Part shown: piece by piece, positions 34,861-44,541 of the stretch
Position numbering within the stretch: the first letter of the stretch is position 1
Layout: the number at the start of each line of letters is the position of its first letter
Assembly: GCA_019636735.1 (NCBI GenBank)
Contig: JAHBWY010000002.1
Span: 372,001-436,000 of the forward strand
Direction of reading: 5' to 3'
DNA: 64,000 bases
Origin: Phycisphaeraceae bacterium
GTDB lineage: Bacteria > Planctomycetota > Phycisphaerae > Phycisphaerales > SM1A02
The notes under the pieces: generated by a model
Databases searched by the model: none
The model's input: the letters and a program-made list of their open reading frames with translations, nothing else
Told to the model about the DNA's origin: nothing
Position numbers and translations under genes: made by a program

Positions 34861-37815
34861 CTATCCATGCCCGCTCCGCACAGGTCGGCGGCGCACCGCA
34901 GGAGACTTGAGCGATGGAAGCATCGACTTCAGGTAACGACCGGTGTGGCTCCTGGGATCCAGGGCGACCTGCTCCGGCGTTCCCTCGGCGACCACCGTGC
35001 CGCCCCGCTCGCCACCCTCGGGCCCGAGGTCGATGATCCAATCGGCGCACTTGATGACATCGAGGTTGTGCTCGATGACCACCAGCGTGTTCCCGGCATC
35101 GGCGAGGCGGGCCAGCACATGAAGGAGCCGTTCCACATCGGCGAAGTGCAGTCCTGTCGTCGGTTCATCGAGGACATAGAGGGCGTGACCGGTCGACGCG
35201 GTGCCGAGCTCGGTTGCGAGCTTCACGCGCTGCGCCTCTCCGCCGGAGAGGGTCGTGCTCGCCTGGCCGAGCTGGATGTAGCCCAAGCCGACATCGCGCA
35301 GGCAGCCGAGCATGCGGGCAATGCGCGGATGCGCCTCGAAGTGGCCGACCGCGTCGTCCACGGTCATATCCAGCAGTTCGGCAATGGTCCGGCCGCGGTA
35401 GCGCACCTCCAGGGTCTCGCGGTTGTATCGCGCGCCCTTGCAGACCTCGCAGGTCACGAAGACATCGGGCAGGAAGTGCATCTCGATGATGCGCACGCCC
35501 TGACCGGTGCATGCTTCGCAGCGACCGCCCTTGACATTGAAACTGAAGCGCCCGGGCTCATAGCCGCGGATCTTTGACTCGGGCACCGCGGCGAAGAGCT
35601 TGCGGATGTCATCAAACACGCCGGTATAGGTGGCGGGATTCGAGCGTGGTGTGCGCCCGATGGGAGACTGATCGACCTCAACGATGCGATCGATCGCCGC
35701 GAGACCGTTGATGCGGTCATGCGCCCCGGGAATGACGCGAGCTCCACCGACCGTGCGCTTCGCCGCCTTGAGAAGCACTTCATTCACCAGCGTGCTCTTG
35801 CCGCTGCCCGAAACACCGGTCACGCAGATCAGCCCGCCGAGCGGGAAGGTGACATCGATCGACTTGAGGTTGTTCGCTCGGGCCCCCTTGACGACAAGCG
35901 CCTTGCCGCGATCAACGGCACGGCGGGACTCGGGGACTTCGATGCGGCGTCGCCCCGAGAGGAAGGCGCCCGTGAGGCTTTCGCGGCTTCCCTCGATCTC
36001 GCGCACCGACCCCTGCGCAACGATGGTTCCGCCGTGCCGACCGGGTCCCGGGCCGATGTCGACGAGATGGTCGGCGGCGCGGATGGTGTCTTCGTCATGT
36101 TCGACCACGAGCACCGTGTTGCCGATATCGCGCAGGTGCTTGAGCGTCGCGATGAGCCTGTCGTTGTCGCGCTGATGAAGCCCGATGGTCGGTTCGTCGA
36201 GCACATAGCAGACGCCGACGAGGCCGCTGCCGACCTGGGTCGCCAGCCGAATCCGCTGCGCTTCGCCGCCGGAGAGCGTGGAACTCTGCCGGTCGAGTGT
36301 CAGGTAGTCGAGCCCCACATTCGCGAGGAAACCGAGTCTCGCCCGAATCTCCTTGAGAATCGGCGCGGCGATCGTCGACTGTTCGCGATTGAGGTCCAGC
36401 GACTCGAAGAAGGCGAGCGCACGCTCGACATTCATCGCGGTCGTCTCCGAGATCGAGAGCTTCAGCGAACCGGAGCGCAGCTTCACCGCGAGCGCCTCGG
36501 GCCGCAACCGAGCGCCATGACAGGTCTGGCACGGCGCGCTTGACATGTACTGCCGCAGGCGCTCCTTCACGAAGTCGCTCTCTGACTCCTCGAAGCGACG
36601 CTTGAGATTCGGAATCACCCCTTCGAAGCTGGCGCCAAGCTTCTCCGCATCCTCTGGAGGAATGCCGTGGAGGAGCGCCCGACGGACCTTCGCCGGAAGC
36701 TTCGCCACGCTCGTCCCCGGTGCCACCTTGAAGAGCGCCGCGAAGCGCCGAAGGAGCCGCGCGTAGAAGATGTTCGTGCGCGGACCCCAGCGTCGCCACG
36801 CTTCAATGGCGCCGTCGTTGAGAGCCACAGCCGGGTCGGGCACAACCAGCGCCTCGTCGAACTCGCTCACCGTGCCGAGACCCGCGCAGGCGGGGCAGGC
36901 CCCTTGTGGCGCGTTGAAGGAGAAGAGTCGTGGTTCGAGTTCCTCGAGCGAGCACTCGGGGTGTTCGGTGCAGGCGAACTTCTCGCTGTAGGGGCGTTCA
37001 CTCCATGAACCGCCCGCCTCTTCCGCGAGAATTGTCACGCTGCCCTGCGCCAGTTTGAGCGCGGTTTCGACGCTCTCGGCGAGGCGCTGCCGGTCGGCAT
37101 CGGAGACCTCGAGGCGGTCCACGATCGCTTCAACGGTGTGCGTCTCGTAGCGGCCGAGCCCCAGCGGGTTCTCACCACCCGCCTTGAGCGCCTCACGGAG
37201 ATCGACCACGCGCCCGTCGATGCGCGCCCGCATCAATCCCTGCTTCTGGATCGCTTCAAGAACCTCCTTGTGGAAGCCCTTGCGCGCCCGGATGAGCGGC
37301 GCCGCGACCATGATGCGGCGCCCCGCGAAGGCGTCCACCACGCCCGCGACGATCTGGCTGGCGCTCGTGGCGGTGATCGGTCGACCGCACGGCGCGGCGC
37401 GAGGATCCTCACTGTCGCGATGCCAGCAGGTCGGCGTTCCGGCGCGAGCGAAGAGCAGTCGCAGGTAGTCGTAAATCTCGGTGGTTGTGGCGACGGTCGA
37501 GCGCGGCGTGTGTCCACCCGAGCGCTGCTCGATCGCGATGGTCGGCGGAAGCCCCTCGACCGACTCGACATTCGGCTTCTGCATCTGGTCGAGGAATTGC
37601 CGCGCATACGCGGAGAGGCTCTCCATGTACTTGCGCTGGCCCTCGGCGAAGATGGTCTCGAAGGCGAGTGAGCTCTTGCCGCTTCCCGAGACGCCGGTCA
37701 GGACCACGAGCTGATCGCGCGGGATCTCGAGGTTCAGCCCGCGCAGATTGTGTTCCCGGGCCCCAGTGACACGAATGCAGCGATCATCAGAGGTGCGGGA
37801 AGTGCGTGAGGACAT
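34861..37815 (-). CDS. uvrA: excinuclease ABC subunit A
   Basis: DNA damage-recognition ATPase of nucleotide excision repair. 984 residues: two ABC modules each with Walker A (GVSGSGKSS and GVSGSGKST), two signatures ([14 protein letters not shown] and [14 protein letters not shown]), [13 protein letters not shown] and [10 protein letters not shown], and CxxC zinc motifs ([16 protein letters not shown] ... CEVCKGARY). DNA is loaded as a dimer and passed to UvrB. ATG 37815 lacks a good ribosome binding site. uvrB lies 0.7 kb upstream on the same strand, separated by an intergenic spacer. Confidence 0.97.
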   Translation of the reverse strand: MSSRTSRTSDDRCIRVTGAREHNLRGLNLEIPRDQLVVLTGVSGSGKSSLAFETIFAEGQRKYMESLSAYARQFLDQMQKPNVESVEGLPPTIAIEQRSGGHTPRSTVATTTEIYDYLRLLFARAGTPTCWHRDSEDPRAAPCGRPITATSASQIVAGVVDAFAGRRIMVAAPLIRARKGFHKEVLEAIQKQGLMRARIDGRVVDLREALKAGGENPLGLGRYETHTVEAIVDRLEVSDADRQRLAESVETALKLAQGSVTILAEEAGGSWSERPYSEKFACTEHPECSLEELEPRLFSFNAPQGACPACAGLGTVSEFDEALVVPDPAVALNDGAIEAWRRWGPRTNIFYARLLRRFAALFKVAPGTSVAKLPAKVRRALLHGIPPEDAEKLGASFEGVIPNLKRRFEESESDFVKERLRQYMSSAPCQTCHGARLRPEALAVKLRSGSLKLSISETTAMNVERALAFFESLDLNREQSTIAAPILKEIRARLGFLANVGLDYLTLDRQSSTLSGGEAQRIRLATQVGSGLVGVCYVLDEPTIGLHQRDNDRLIATLKHLRDIGNTVLVVEHDEDTIRAADHLVDIGPGPGRHGGTIVAQGSVREIEGSRESLTGAFLSGRRRIEVPESRRAVDRGKALVVKGARANNLKSIDVTFPLGGLICVTGVSGSGKSTLVNEVLLKAAKRTVGGARVIPGAHDRINGLAAIDRIVEVDQSPIGRTPRSNPATYTGVFDDIRKLFAAVPESKIRGYEPGRFSFNVKGGRCEACTGQGVRIIEMHFLPDVFVTCEVCKGARYNRETLEVRYRGRTIAELLDMTVDDAVGHFEAHPRIARMLGCLRDVGLGYIQLGQASTTLSGGEAQRVKLATELGTASTGHALYVLDEPTTGLHFADVERLLHVLARLADAGNTLVVIEHNLDVIKCADWIIDLGPEGGERGGTVVAEGTPEQVALDPRSHTGRYLKSMLPSLKSPAVRRRPVRSGHG

Positions 37816-37883
37816 GAGGCGTAGGGCTTGGCAGGCACCGCTCAAGGGCGGGGGAGGGTAGGATCTGCCTCGGTCTTGGGCCC

Positions 37884-37914
37884 ATTATTGGAACACGAGG
37901 CGAGAGAGTGTCGA
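37884..37914 (-). promoter_or_regulatory. putative uvrA promoter
   Basis: Minus strand TCGACA (37914-37909), 19-base spacer, AATAAT (37889-37884). About 65 bases above the uvrA ATG. The long spacer is shared with the candidate promoters at 18200 and 52225. Confidence 0.35.
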
Positions 37915-38074
37915 TGGTACGCCACCGCCCAAGGCGCAATGTTTTCCTGTTTCGACAATTGGCGACTGGCGGGTAGGTCCGGAGAAGGCAGAATCATCGG
38001 ACCACTTGGAAGAATTCTGGCACCGTCGCGGTTAAGTTGACGAACCTTCTGGTGCCCTGATTGAGAGCACTCCC

Positions 38075-38299
38075 ATGCCTGCCCCCGCCACCATCCCTCT
38101 GCCTGCTGACGCCAAGAGCACGGAGGGATCCTGTCCCCTGCCTCGATCCAACCACTCGGTGGCTCCGGATCGAGGTGACTGGGAGTTCCTGATGGCCTCG
38201 GTCGGCGCTCTTCGGATGAGGCCGATCGATCCGAACTTCCTCGCCCGGGAGACAGACTCTTCACCAGCGACCGCCGGCTCTCATCGACCGGCGGTTTGA
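38075..38299 (+). CDS. possible small protein between uvrA and uvrB
   Basis: A 74-residue frame beginning MPAPATIPLPADAKST and ending SHRPAV. It is not a shadow of a longer gene, about 69% of third positions are G or C, and its stop sits inside a hairpin with T-rich tail, as if the transcript ended there. Weak ribosome binding site (GAGAG 8 bases upstream). No known family and no membrane segment. Might be a real small gene or the remains of one. Confidence 0.35.
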   Translation: MPAPATIPLPADAKSTEGSCPLPRSNHSVAPDRGDWEFLMASVGALRMRPIDPNFLARETDSSPATAGSHRPAV

Positions 38300-38304
38300 G
38301 TTTC
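38270..38304 (+). terminator. terminator-like hairpin
   Basis: ACCGCCGG (38270-38277) and CCGGCGGT (38288-38295), perfect 8-base stem with a 10-base loop, followed by TTGAGTTTC. It overlaps the stop codon of the small plus-strand frame. The T-run is interrupted, so it is a moderate case. Confidence 0.5.
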
Positions 38305-38488
38305 AGGGGGCAGTTGAATCACGGTGGACAGCTTCGCTCGCCGGGGCGAGCGCGGTCGTGCGAGTACTGCGATTGATGGCGGCGAGTGCGTGAGTTGAGC
38401 GATGCACGCGCATGGCGCGCGGCGCTCCTGGTCCAGCGGTCGCGCGATGCGGCGCCCGAGCGACGGCCCCGACCGAACTCCCCGACGA

Positions 38489-40591
38489 CTACCGGCCGCG
38501 CCGCTTGCGACCGGCGCGGGTGCCTGGCATTCCGGCCTTCGTGCGGCGCTTGGCGGGTGCGTCATCGAGCACGGAGACACTGAGACGACCGCTGGCTTCG
38601 GGCAACGCGCGAATCTTCGCCGCCTGATCGCGAAGCTGCGCCGCCTTCTCGAACTCGAGGTTGCGGGCCGCTTCGAGCATCTCCTCTTCGAGCTTGGCGA
38701 CAAACTCGTCGCGGTCGAAGGTCTCCGAAGCGCGGCGCTTGCCCATCGCTTCGCGCACGGTCTTCTGGGCGGCGAGCTCCTGCTCGATGCCGCGTCGGAT
38801 CGCCTTGCGGATCGTCTGCGGGTCGATGCCGTGTTCAGCGTTGTACGCAAGCTGCTTGGCGCGCCGGCGCTCCACTTCATCGATCGCGGCCTGCATTTCC
38901 GGCGTGACCTGATCGGCGTACATGACCGCCAGCGAGTTGGCGTTGCGGGCGGCGCGGCCCATCGTCTGAATGAGGCTTGACTGGCTACGCAGGAAGCCCT
39001 GCTTGTCGGCGTCGAGAATGCAGACGAGGCTCACCTCGGGAAGATCGAGCCCCTCGCGCAGCAGGTTGACGCCGACCAGGACATCGAACTCGCCCCCCCG
39101 CAGGTCGCGCAAGAGTTCAATGCGCTCGAGCGTCTCGATCTCCGAGTGCAGATAGCGCACGCGCAGCCCTTCCTTGTGCAGGAAGGTGGTGAGGTCTTCG
39201 CACAGCCGCTTGGTCAGCGCGGTCACAAGCACACGCTCGTTCCGGGCGACGCGCTCGCGGCAGCGCTCGACGAGGTCGGGCACCTGTCCTCGCGCGGGCC
39301 TGATCTCAATCGGCGGATCGACCAGTCCGGTTGGACGGATGACCTGCTCGACGACGATGCCTTCCGATTGCTCGAGTTCCCACGGCCCCGGTGTGGCGCT
39401 CACGAAGATGCACTGGGGCGCGAGGTCCACGAATTCCTCGAACTTGAGCGGCCGGTTGTCAAGCGCAGCAGGCAGCCGGAAACCATGATCGACGAGCGTC
39501 TGCTTGCGGCTGCGATCGCCGAAGTACATGCCGCGGATCTGCGGGATGGTGACATGGCTCTCGTCGATCACCATGAGCCAGTCGCCCGGCGCCCGCCCCG
39601 GCACGCGATTGAAGTAGTCGAAGAGGCAGTAGCTCCGCGCACCGGGCGGCCGACCGTCGAAGTAGCGGGAGTAGTTCTCGATGCCGTTACAGAAGCCGGT
39701 CTCTTCGATCATTTCGAGGTCGTAGCGCGTGCGGCCGAGGAGGCGCTGCGCTTCGAGGAGCTTGCCCTCGCTGCGAAGTTCGAGCACGCGCGCGTCGAGG
39801 TCCGCCCGGATCTGCTCGATGGCCGTGCGCCGCTGCTCTTCCGGCATCACATAGTGGACCGCGGGGAAGATGAAGACCTCGCGCTCCTGCGCGAGCACTT
39901 CACCGCTGGTGGCGTCAAAGAGCTCGATCGACTCGACCTCCTCGCCGAAGCACCCGATGCGGATGCCGTGCTGCTCATAGGCCGGGAAGAGCTCGATCGT
40001 GTCGCCCCGCACGCGAAACTGCCCTCGCGTCGGAGCGATCTCGTTGCGCGAGTATTGCATGCCCGCGAGGCCGAGCAGGAAGTCACGCCGCGGGAGCCGG
40101 GCACCGACCGCGACAGGCAGCACGCGACGCGCATATTCGTCCGGTGAACCGAGGCCATAGAGGCAGCTCACACTCGCCACCACGATGGTGTCCTGGCGCG
40201 AGAGCAGGTGGCTGGTGGCGGCGAGACGAAGTCGATCGAGATCCTGATTGCGGCTCGCATCCTTCTCGATGTAGATGTCCCTCTGCGGGATGTACGCCTC
40301 CGGCTGGTAGTAGTCGTAGTAGCTCACGAAGTAGCTGACGGCATTGCCAGGAAAGAGCTCGCGCAGCTCCTCGTAGAGCTGCGCCGCCAGCGTCTTGTTG
40401 TGACTGATGACGAGCGTCGGCTTCTGCGCCTCCTGGATGACATTCGCGATCGTGAAAGTCTTGCCCGTGCCGGTGGCGCCGAGCAGCGTCTGCCAGCGGC
40501 GTCGCGCGAGCACGCCCTCGGCGAGCGCCTTGATCGCGGTGGGCTGGTCGCCCGTCGGCTCAAATGGCCGGTGGAGGTCGAAGGACTTCAC
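38489..40591 (-). CDS. uvrB: excinuclease ABC subunit B
   Basis: Helicase-like subunit that verifies damage and recruits UvrC. 700 residues from the chosen GTG: Walker A GATGTGKT, beta-hairpin region YYDYYQPEAYIPQRDIYIEKD, DEAD-like DESH (MVIDESHVT), helicase motifs GVNLLREGLDLPEVSLV and QTMGRAARN, and the C-terminal UVR motif that binds UvrC (AKLEEEMLEAARNLEFEKAAQLRD). The start is uncertain: GTG 40591 gives VKSFDLHRPFEPTGDQPTAI, as in the family, whereas a TTG at 40678 would add 29 residues. Neither has a good ribosome binding site. It follows the permease gene by about 100 bases. Confidence 0.95.
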   Translation of the reverse strand: MKSFDLHRPFEPTGDQPTAIKALAEGVLARRRWQTLLGATGTGKTFTIANVIQEAQKPTLVISHNKTLAAQLYEELRELFPGNAVSYFVSYYDYYQPEAYIPQRDIYIEKDASRNQDLDRLRLAATSHLLSRQDTIVVASVSCLYGLGSPDEYARRVLPVAVGARLPRRDFLLGLAGMQYSRNEIAPTRGQFRVRGDTIELFPAYEQHGIRIGCFGEEVESIELFDATSGEVLAQEREVFIFPAVHYVMPEEQRRTAIEQIRADLDARVLELRSEGKLLEAQRLLGRTRYDLEMIEETGFCNGIENYSRYFDGRPPGARSYCLFDYFNRVPGRAPGDWLMVIDESHVTIPQIRGMYFGDRSRKQTLVDHGFRLPAALDNRPLKFEEFVDLAPQCIFVSATPGPWELEQSEGIVVEQVIRPTGLVDPPIEIRPARGQVPDLVERCRERVARNERVLVTALTKRLCEDLTTFLHKEGLRVRYLHSEIETLERIELLRDLRGGEFDVLVGVNLLREGLDLPEVSLVCILDADKQGFLRSQSSLIQTMGRAARNANSLAVMYADQVTPEMQAAIDEVERRRAKQLAYNAEHGIDPQTIRKAIRRGIEQELAAQKTVREAMGKRRASETFDRDEFVAKLEEEMLEAARNLEFEKAAQLRDQAAKIRALPEASGRLSVSVLDDAPAKRRTKAGMPGTRAGRKRRGR

Positions 40592-40691
40592 CGCGAAATC
40601 GTAGGAGATGGGCGGAGGGGCCAAGGTCGGAAGCCGACGGGGCGTGATTCCATCGATCGCCGAAGCCAAGGCGGGCAACAGAGCTGGGCGA

Positions 40692-43277
40692 TCACGCGGT
40701 CGAGAGCAACTCTCGAGGGGTCTGGCGCGACGCCCCTCGAAGCGGAAGGAGCGCCGCCGCGCCGATCACGATGAGCAGGGCCACAGCGCCGATCGCGCCC
40801 TGGAGCCATGGGATCACGAATTCGATGTTGAGCCCCGCCATGTCGCGATAGAGGAGTGTGCCGAGCCAGGTGAGGTGAAGACCCAGCAGGGTGCCCGAGA
40901 CGATCGCCGTGATGCCGACGAGCATGACTTCGCCCAGCACCAGTCGCGCGATCACGCCCCGCGATCCGCCGATCGCGCGGAGCACGCCGAACTCGCGCCG
41001 TCGCGCCGAGATTCCCGCGGCCACCACATTCGCCATGCCGAAGGTCGCCAGCAGCAGCGCCGCGAAGGCCACGCCCGAACTCACCGCGAGCGCCGTCCGT
41101 CCGATCTGCGTGACCGCATGCTTGATCATGCGACCGCTCGAGAAGACCGCCCCCGGCACCCGCTCGGAGACCTCCTCGGCAATGCGCGCCTCGGTCTCTA
41201 CGCTGGCATCGGGCCCGAGGTCCATCTGCATGATGAAGGCGTCACGCGAATCGAACCAGCGCGCGACCGCGTCGAAGTCCATGAAGACGCAGCTCACGGC
41301 CTGCTCCATGTAGACGCTGCGAATGCCGAAGAACTGGGTGACGACATCAAGTCCCGCACTGGAGACGACCCCGACGATCTCGAAGTCATGCTGCCGTCGA
41401 GGTCCGCCGAGCGTGATCGTGTCGCCGACGCGGTAGCCGCGCGCATTCAGGAACTCGCTCGCCACGAGCACGGCATTCCCCTCACGGAGTTTCGGCAGGG
41501 CGGTGGCCGGCTCGCCCTCGATCCACTCGATGCGATTGAGCTCGAAGAACGACTCGGGCTCGAAACCGATGCAGGTGACATTCTGAGGTCCGAGTCCGGG
41601 CGCACCAAAGACCTGTTCTCCAATCACGCGCACCGGCAGGTAGCCGATCGGCACCGCAGTGCGCACACCGGGAATGGCCCGCAGCTCATCCTGGGCGGCG
41701 GGCGAAAGCCCAGTCGTCTTGAAGACAAAGGCATCGGCGAAGCGCACCCGTTCAACCACTTCGCGCATCAGGCCGAGTCCATTCCCCCAGACGCTGACGA
41801 GAATCGCCATGCCGACCATCAGCGCACCAGCCGTCAATCCGAGGCGGATCGGCGAGGTTTCGACCGCGCCTCGCAGAGCACCAAGCGGAAGGCGCAGCGC
41901 GCGATCAAGGAGCGGCGCCACAGACCGCGCCACGCCGCGCAGGACCAGCACGCTCAAGAGCAGCCAGGCGATGAAGAGGGCCGGCTGACCGAGCAGCACA
42001 TACATCCAGAAGCGCGCGTCGCGATCGGGAATGAGCAGCAGCAGCGACTGGAGCCCGATGAGCCCGACACCGATCAGGGCGAGGCGCACGACAATGCCCG
42101 CGGCTGGCGGCTTCGCCTGAATGCGAAGGGCCTCAAGGGGCGTGACGCGCGATGCGCTCGCCGCGGCAAATGAAGCGCCGAGCACTCCCGAGACCACGGC
42201 GCCCGCGACTGCGACCAGGATTCCCGTGACTGAAAGGACCAGTCCGACCGGCAGGAGATGGCGATACCAGAAGGCGCCAGCGGCGGTGACCGCAATCCCG
42301 AGGGGAAGGCCCGCGCAGACGCCCGCAACGCCGAGCAATCCCCCGGCGGAGAGTTGCGAGGCGACGAGATGCCAGCGACCCGCGCCGAGCGCCCTCAGCA
42401 TCGCCAGTTCGCGCACCTGCTCGGCAAGTGCCGTGGTCAGGCCCGTGCCGACGATGAACGCGCAGCCAAGAAACCCCACCACGCAGGCGAGTGTGAAACC
42501 GAGTGCGGAACCTGCCGCCTGGCGATCAAGCCCCGCCTTGACCCTCTCCGCGGGCTCGAGCACCAGCGGCTCGCGGACCGCGTCGGAGTGAGTCTCGCAC
42601 CATGCCTCCACATCGATGCCGTCGCGAAGAATGATCGCCACCACCGAGACCTCGTCGCCCCGGTCGCTGGCCTCGGCGAGCGTGGAGCGATCGACATGCA
42701 CCATCGGCCGTTGAAGCGCGCCGAGGGCCGGCCGATCGAAGATGCCGACCACTTCGAGTTCGATGGGATCTCCGAGGCGCTGCACCTCGAGGCGATCGCC
42801 GATGGTCGCCTTCAGCAGGCGCTGTGTTGTCGGATCGATCACGATCTCCGCACCGTTTCGAGGGGCCCGTCCCTCAAGGAGCGGCAGCGGCGTGAGCCGC
42901 GGATCGCCGTCAAGATCGATGCCGCGCGCCTGCACCGTGGCGCGAATCACGCGACCGTCATCACCCCGGCGCCCGTCGGCATGCACGAGGGTGAGCGATC
43001 CGATCAGTCTTGCTCCAGCCGCTTCGACTCCCGGAAGGGCTCGAATGGTGTCGACCACCTCAGCCTCGAAGGTCTGGGAGAACTGGTGCACCACGCGGGC
43101 ATGCACGGAACCGATGAGCCGGTCGATGCGGGCATCGATGTTCTGCTGCGCCGTAGCGATGCCGCACGCCATGGCCACGATCAGCGCCGTGGCGAAGGCG
43201 ATGGCCGAAGCAAGCAGCGCCGACCTACCTCGACGCGCCAGCAAGCTCCGCAGCGCGAACTGCAAGGTCGCCCGCAT
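40692..43277 (-). CDS. FtsX/LolC-type ABC transporter permease
   Basis: 861 residues with the double FtsX arrangement: an N-terminal helix, a periplasmic domain (about 35-240), three helices, a second N-terminal-like helix, a second periplasmic domain and three helices at the end. The motifs LAMLRALGAGRWHLVASQLSAGGLLGVAGV and FGVLRAIGGSRGVIARLVLGEVMLVGI are the FtsX repeats that touch the ATPase. Such macB/lolCE-like systems move lipoproteins or other substrates out of the inner membrane. GGAGGG lies just upstream of ATG 43277; the first 53 bases overlap the end of the ATPase gene, in another frame. Confidence 0.88.
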   Translation of the reverse strand: MRATLQFALRSLLARRGRSALLASAIAFATALIVAMACGIATAQQNIDARIDRLIGSVHARVVHQFSQTFEAEVVDTIRALPGVEAAGARLIGSLTLVHADGRRGDDGRVIRATVQARGIDLDGDPRLTPLPLLEGRAPRNGAEIVIDPTTQRLLKATIGDRLEVQRLGDPIELEVVGIFDRPALGALQRPMVHVDRSTLAEASDRGDEVSVVAIILRDGIDVEAWCETHSDAVREPLVLEPAERVKAGLDRQAAGSALGFTLACVVGFLGCAFIVGTGLTTALAEQVRELAMLRALGAGRWHLVASQLSAGGLLGVAGVCAGLPLGIAVTAAGAFWYRHLLPVGLVLSVTGILVAVAGAVVSGVLGASFAAASASRVTPLEALRIQAKPPAAGIVVRLALIGVGLIGLQSLLLLIPDRDARFWMYVLLGQPALFIAWLLLSVLVLRGVARSVAPLLDRALRLPLGALRGAVETSPIRLGLTAGALMVGMAILVSVWGNGLGLMREVVERVRFADAFVFKTTGLSPAAQDELRAIPGVRTAVPIGYLPVRVIGEQVFGAPGLGPQNVTCIGFEPESFFELNRIEWIEGEPATALPKLREGNAVLVASEFLNARGYRVGDTITLGGPRRQHDFEIVGVVSSAGLDVVTQFFGIRSVYMEQAVSCVFMDFDAVARWFDSRDAFIMQMDLGPDASVETEARIAEEVSERVPGAVFSSGRMIKHAVTQIGRTALAVSSGVAFAALLLATFGMANVVAAGISARRREFGVLRAIGGSRGVIARLVLGEVMLVGITAIVSGTLLGLHLTWLGTLLYRDMAGLNIEFVIPWLQGAIGAVALLIVIGAAALLPLRGASRQTPRELLSTA

Positions 43278-44034
43278 GCATGCCCTCCGTGTCGAATCGT
43301 CCCGCGACCTGCCCATCTCTCAGCACCGTCACACCGGAACAGCGCACGGCGGCTGTCGGTTCATGGGTCACCATGAGCACCATCATGCGGCGCGTGGCGG
43401 CGAGCGCTTCAAGCGCTTCCCACACGCGCTCGCTCGATGCCGAGTCGAGATTGCCGGTCGGCTCATCGGCAAAGAGGACCGGTGGCGCGAAGTAGAGCGA
43501 TCGCGCAATCGCCACACGCTGCTGCTCGCCTCCGGAGAGCGCATCAGGTCGATGATCGAGACGACCTCCAAGGCCGAGATCACGGAGCAGCTCTGCCGCT
43601 CGTTCGTGGCAAGCGCGTCGGGGGAGCCCGTCGAGCACGCCCGGCAACGCGACATTTTCAAGGGCCGAGAGTGTTGGCAGCAGGTTGAAACTCTGGAAGA
43701 CCACCCCGATCCGGCGCCGCCGATAGAGGGTGAGATCCCGTTCGTCCATTCGATCGACGCGCTCGCCATTCACCTCGATCTCACCGCCGTCGGCGCGATC
43801 GAGCCCGGCGAGCAGGTGCAGCAGAGTGCTCTTGCCGCTGCCCGACGCCCCCATCACCGCGTGAAAGCGAGCTTCTCTCAACTCGAAGTCGATTCCCCGA
43901 AGCGCTTCAACCACGCGCTCTCCCGAGCGATAGCGCCGGGTGAGACCCCGGGTGACGATGGATGGTCCCGCCAGCGGCGCGGCTGGCGCCTGGACGGGGG
44001 GCGTCGACCGGATCTCGGTCGCGTCACCCCCCAT
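43225..44034 (-). CDS. LolD/MacB-like ABC transporter ATP-binding protein
   Basis: 269 residues; Walker A GASGSGKST, Q-loop VFQSFNLLP, signature LSGGEQQRVAIARSL, Walker B VLFADEPTGNLDS, and MVTHEP with the switch His. The first 24 residues are a Pro/Ala-rich addition before the ABC domain. Belongs with the FtsX-like permease that overlaps its 3' end. The ATG overlaps the gcvH stop by 11 bases, making gcvH-ATPase-permease-uvrB one run on the minus strand. Confidence 0.92.
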   Translation of the reverse strand: MGGDATEIRSTPPVQAPAAPLAGPSIVTRGLTRRYRSGERVVEALRGIDFELREARFHAVMGASGSGKSTLLHLLAGLDRADGGEIEVNGERVDRMDERDLTLYRRRRIGVVFQSFNLLPTLSALENVALPGVLDGLPRRACHERAAELLRDLGLGGRLDHRPDALSGGEQQRVAIARSLYFAPPVLFADEPTGNLDSASSERVWEALEALAATRRMMVLMVTHEPTAAVRCSGVTVLRDGQVAGRFDTEGMHAGDLAVRAAELAGASR

Positions 44035-44416
44035 TCTTCGAGTCGTAGGCCGCCGCGTCGTGCAACTTGGCCATGTGCTGGGCCACGGCGGCGGGGTCGG
44101 TCACCGTGAGCTTGACGATCCAGCCGCGGCCATAGGGATCACTGTTCAGAATCGAGGGATCGTCACGCAGCGCCTGGTTGATCTCGGCGACGGTGCCGGG
44201 GATCGCGCTGTAGATCTCGCTCGCGGTCTTCACCGACTCGACTTCGCCGACGGAGCCCCCGGCGGCGATGGCGCTTCCGACCGGCTTCATGTCGGCGAAG
44301 GTGATGTCCGTGAGCTGGTCGACGGCGTGGCGGGTGATGCCCACGGTGACCGTCGTGCCCTCGGAATGGAACCACTCGTGGGTGTCGCTGTAGCGTCGAT
44401 CGGCGGGGCTGGCCAT
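44024..44416 (-). CDS. gcvH: glycine cleavage system H protein
   Basis: Lipoyl carrier of the glycine cleavage system. 130 residues; the lipoylated lysine is in ESVKTASEIYSA, preceded by YSDTHEWFHSEGTTVTVGITRHA and followed by GTVAEINQALRDDPSILNSDPYGRGWIVKL. The other subunits (gcvT, gcvP, lpd) are not in the window. A TATAGT hexamer 58 bases upstream (44474-44479, minus) could be a -10, without a clear -35. Confidence 0.96.
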   Translation of the reverse strand: MASPADRRYSDTHEWFHSEGTTVTVGITRHAVDQLTDITFADMKPVGSAIAAGGSVGEVESVKTASEIYSAIPGTVAEINQALRDDPSILNSDPYGRGWIVKLTVTDPAAVAQHMAKLHDAAAYDSKNGG

Positions 44417-44541
44417 GGGATTCTTCCGCTGGGGTCTCTTCGTCGCATCGCGCCGCGCGATGCAGGGGGGCAGACTATACCGCAGGCCGCGCGGGGCGGG
44501 CCGTTCCCGTAAACTCGCCCGCTCGACGGGTTCACCTCGCC

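Larger units (their letters stand above)
37816..38488. other. 673-base spacer between uvrA and uvrB
   Basis: The longest stretch without an accepted gene. It holds a promoter candidate for uvrA (37884-37914), a patch richer in A/T than the surroundings at 37930-38045 and, on the plus strand, a small open frame ending in a terminator-like hairpin. No tRNA, repeat or mobile-element end was found. I could not see a LexA-type palindrome. Confidence 0.6.

Noticed and set aside
40592-40678. TTG-start extension of uvrB
   Set aside because: The added residues are Pro/Ala/Thr-rich, unlike UvrB N-termini, and the GTG gives the normal start. Not excluded.
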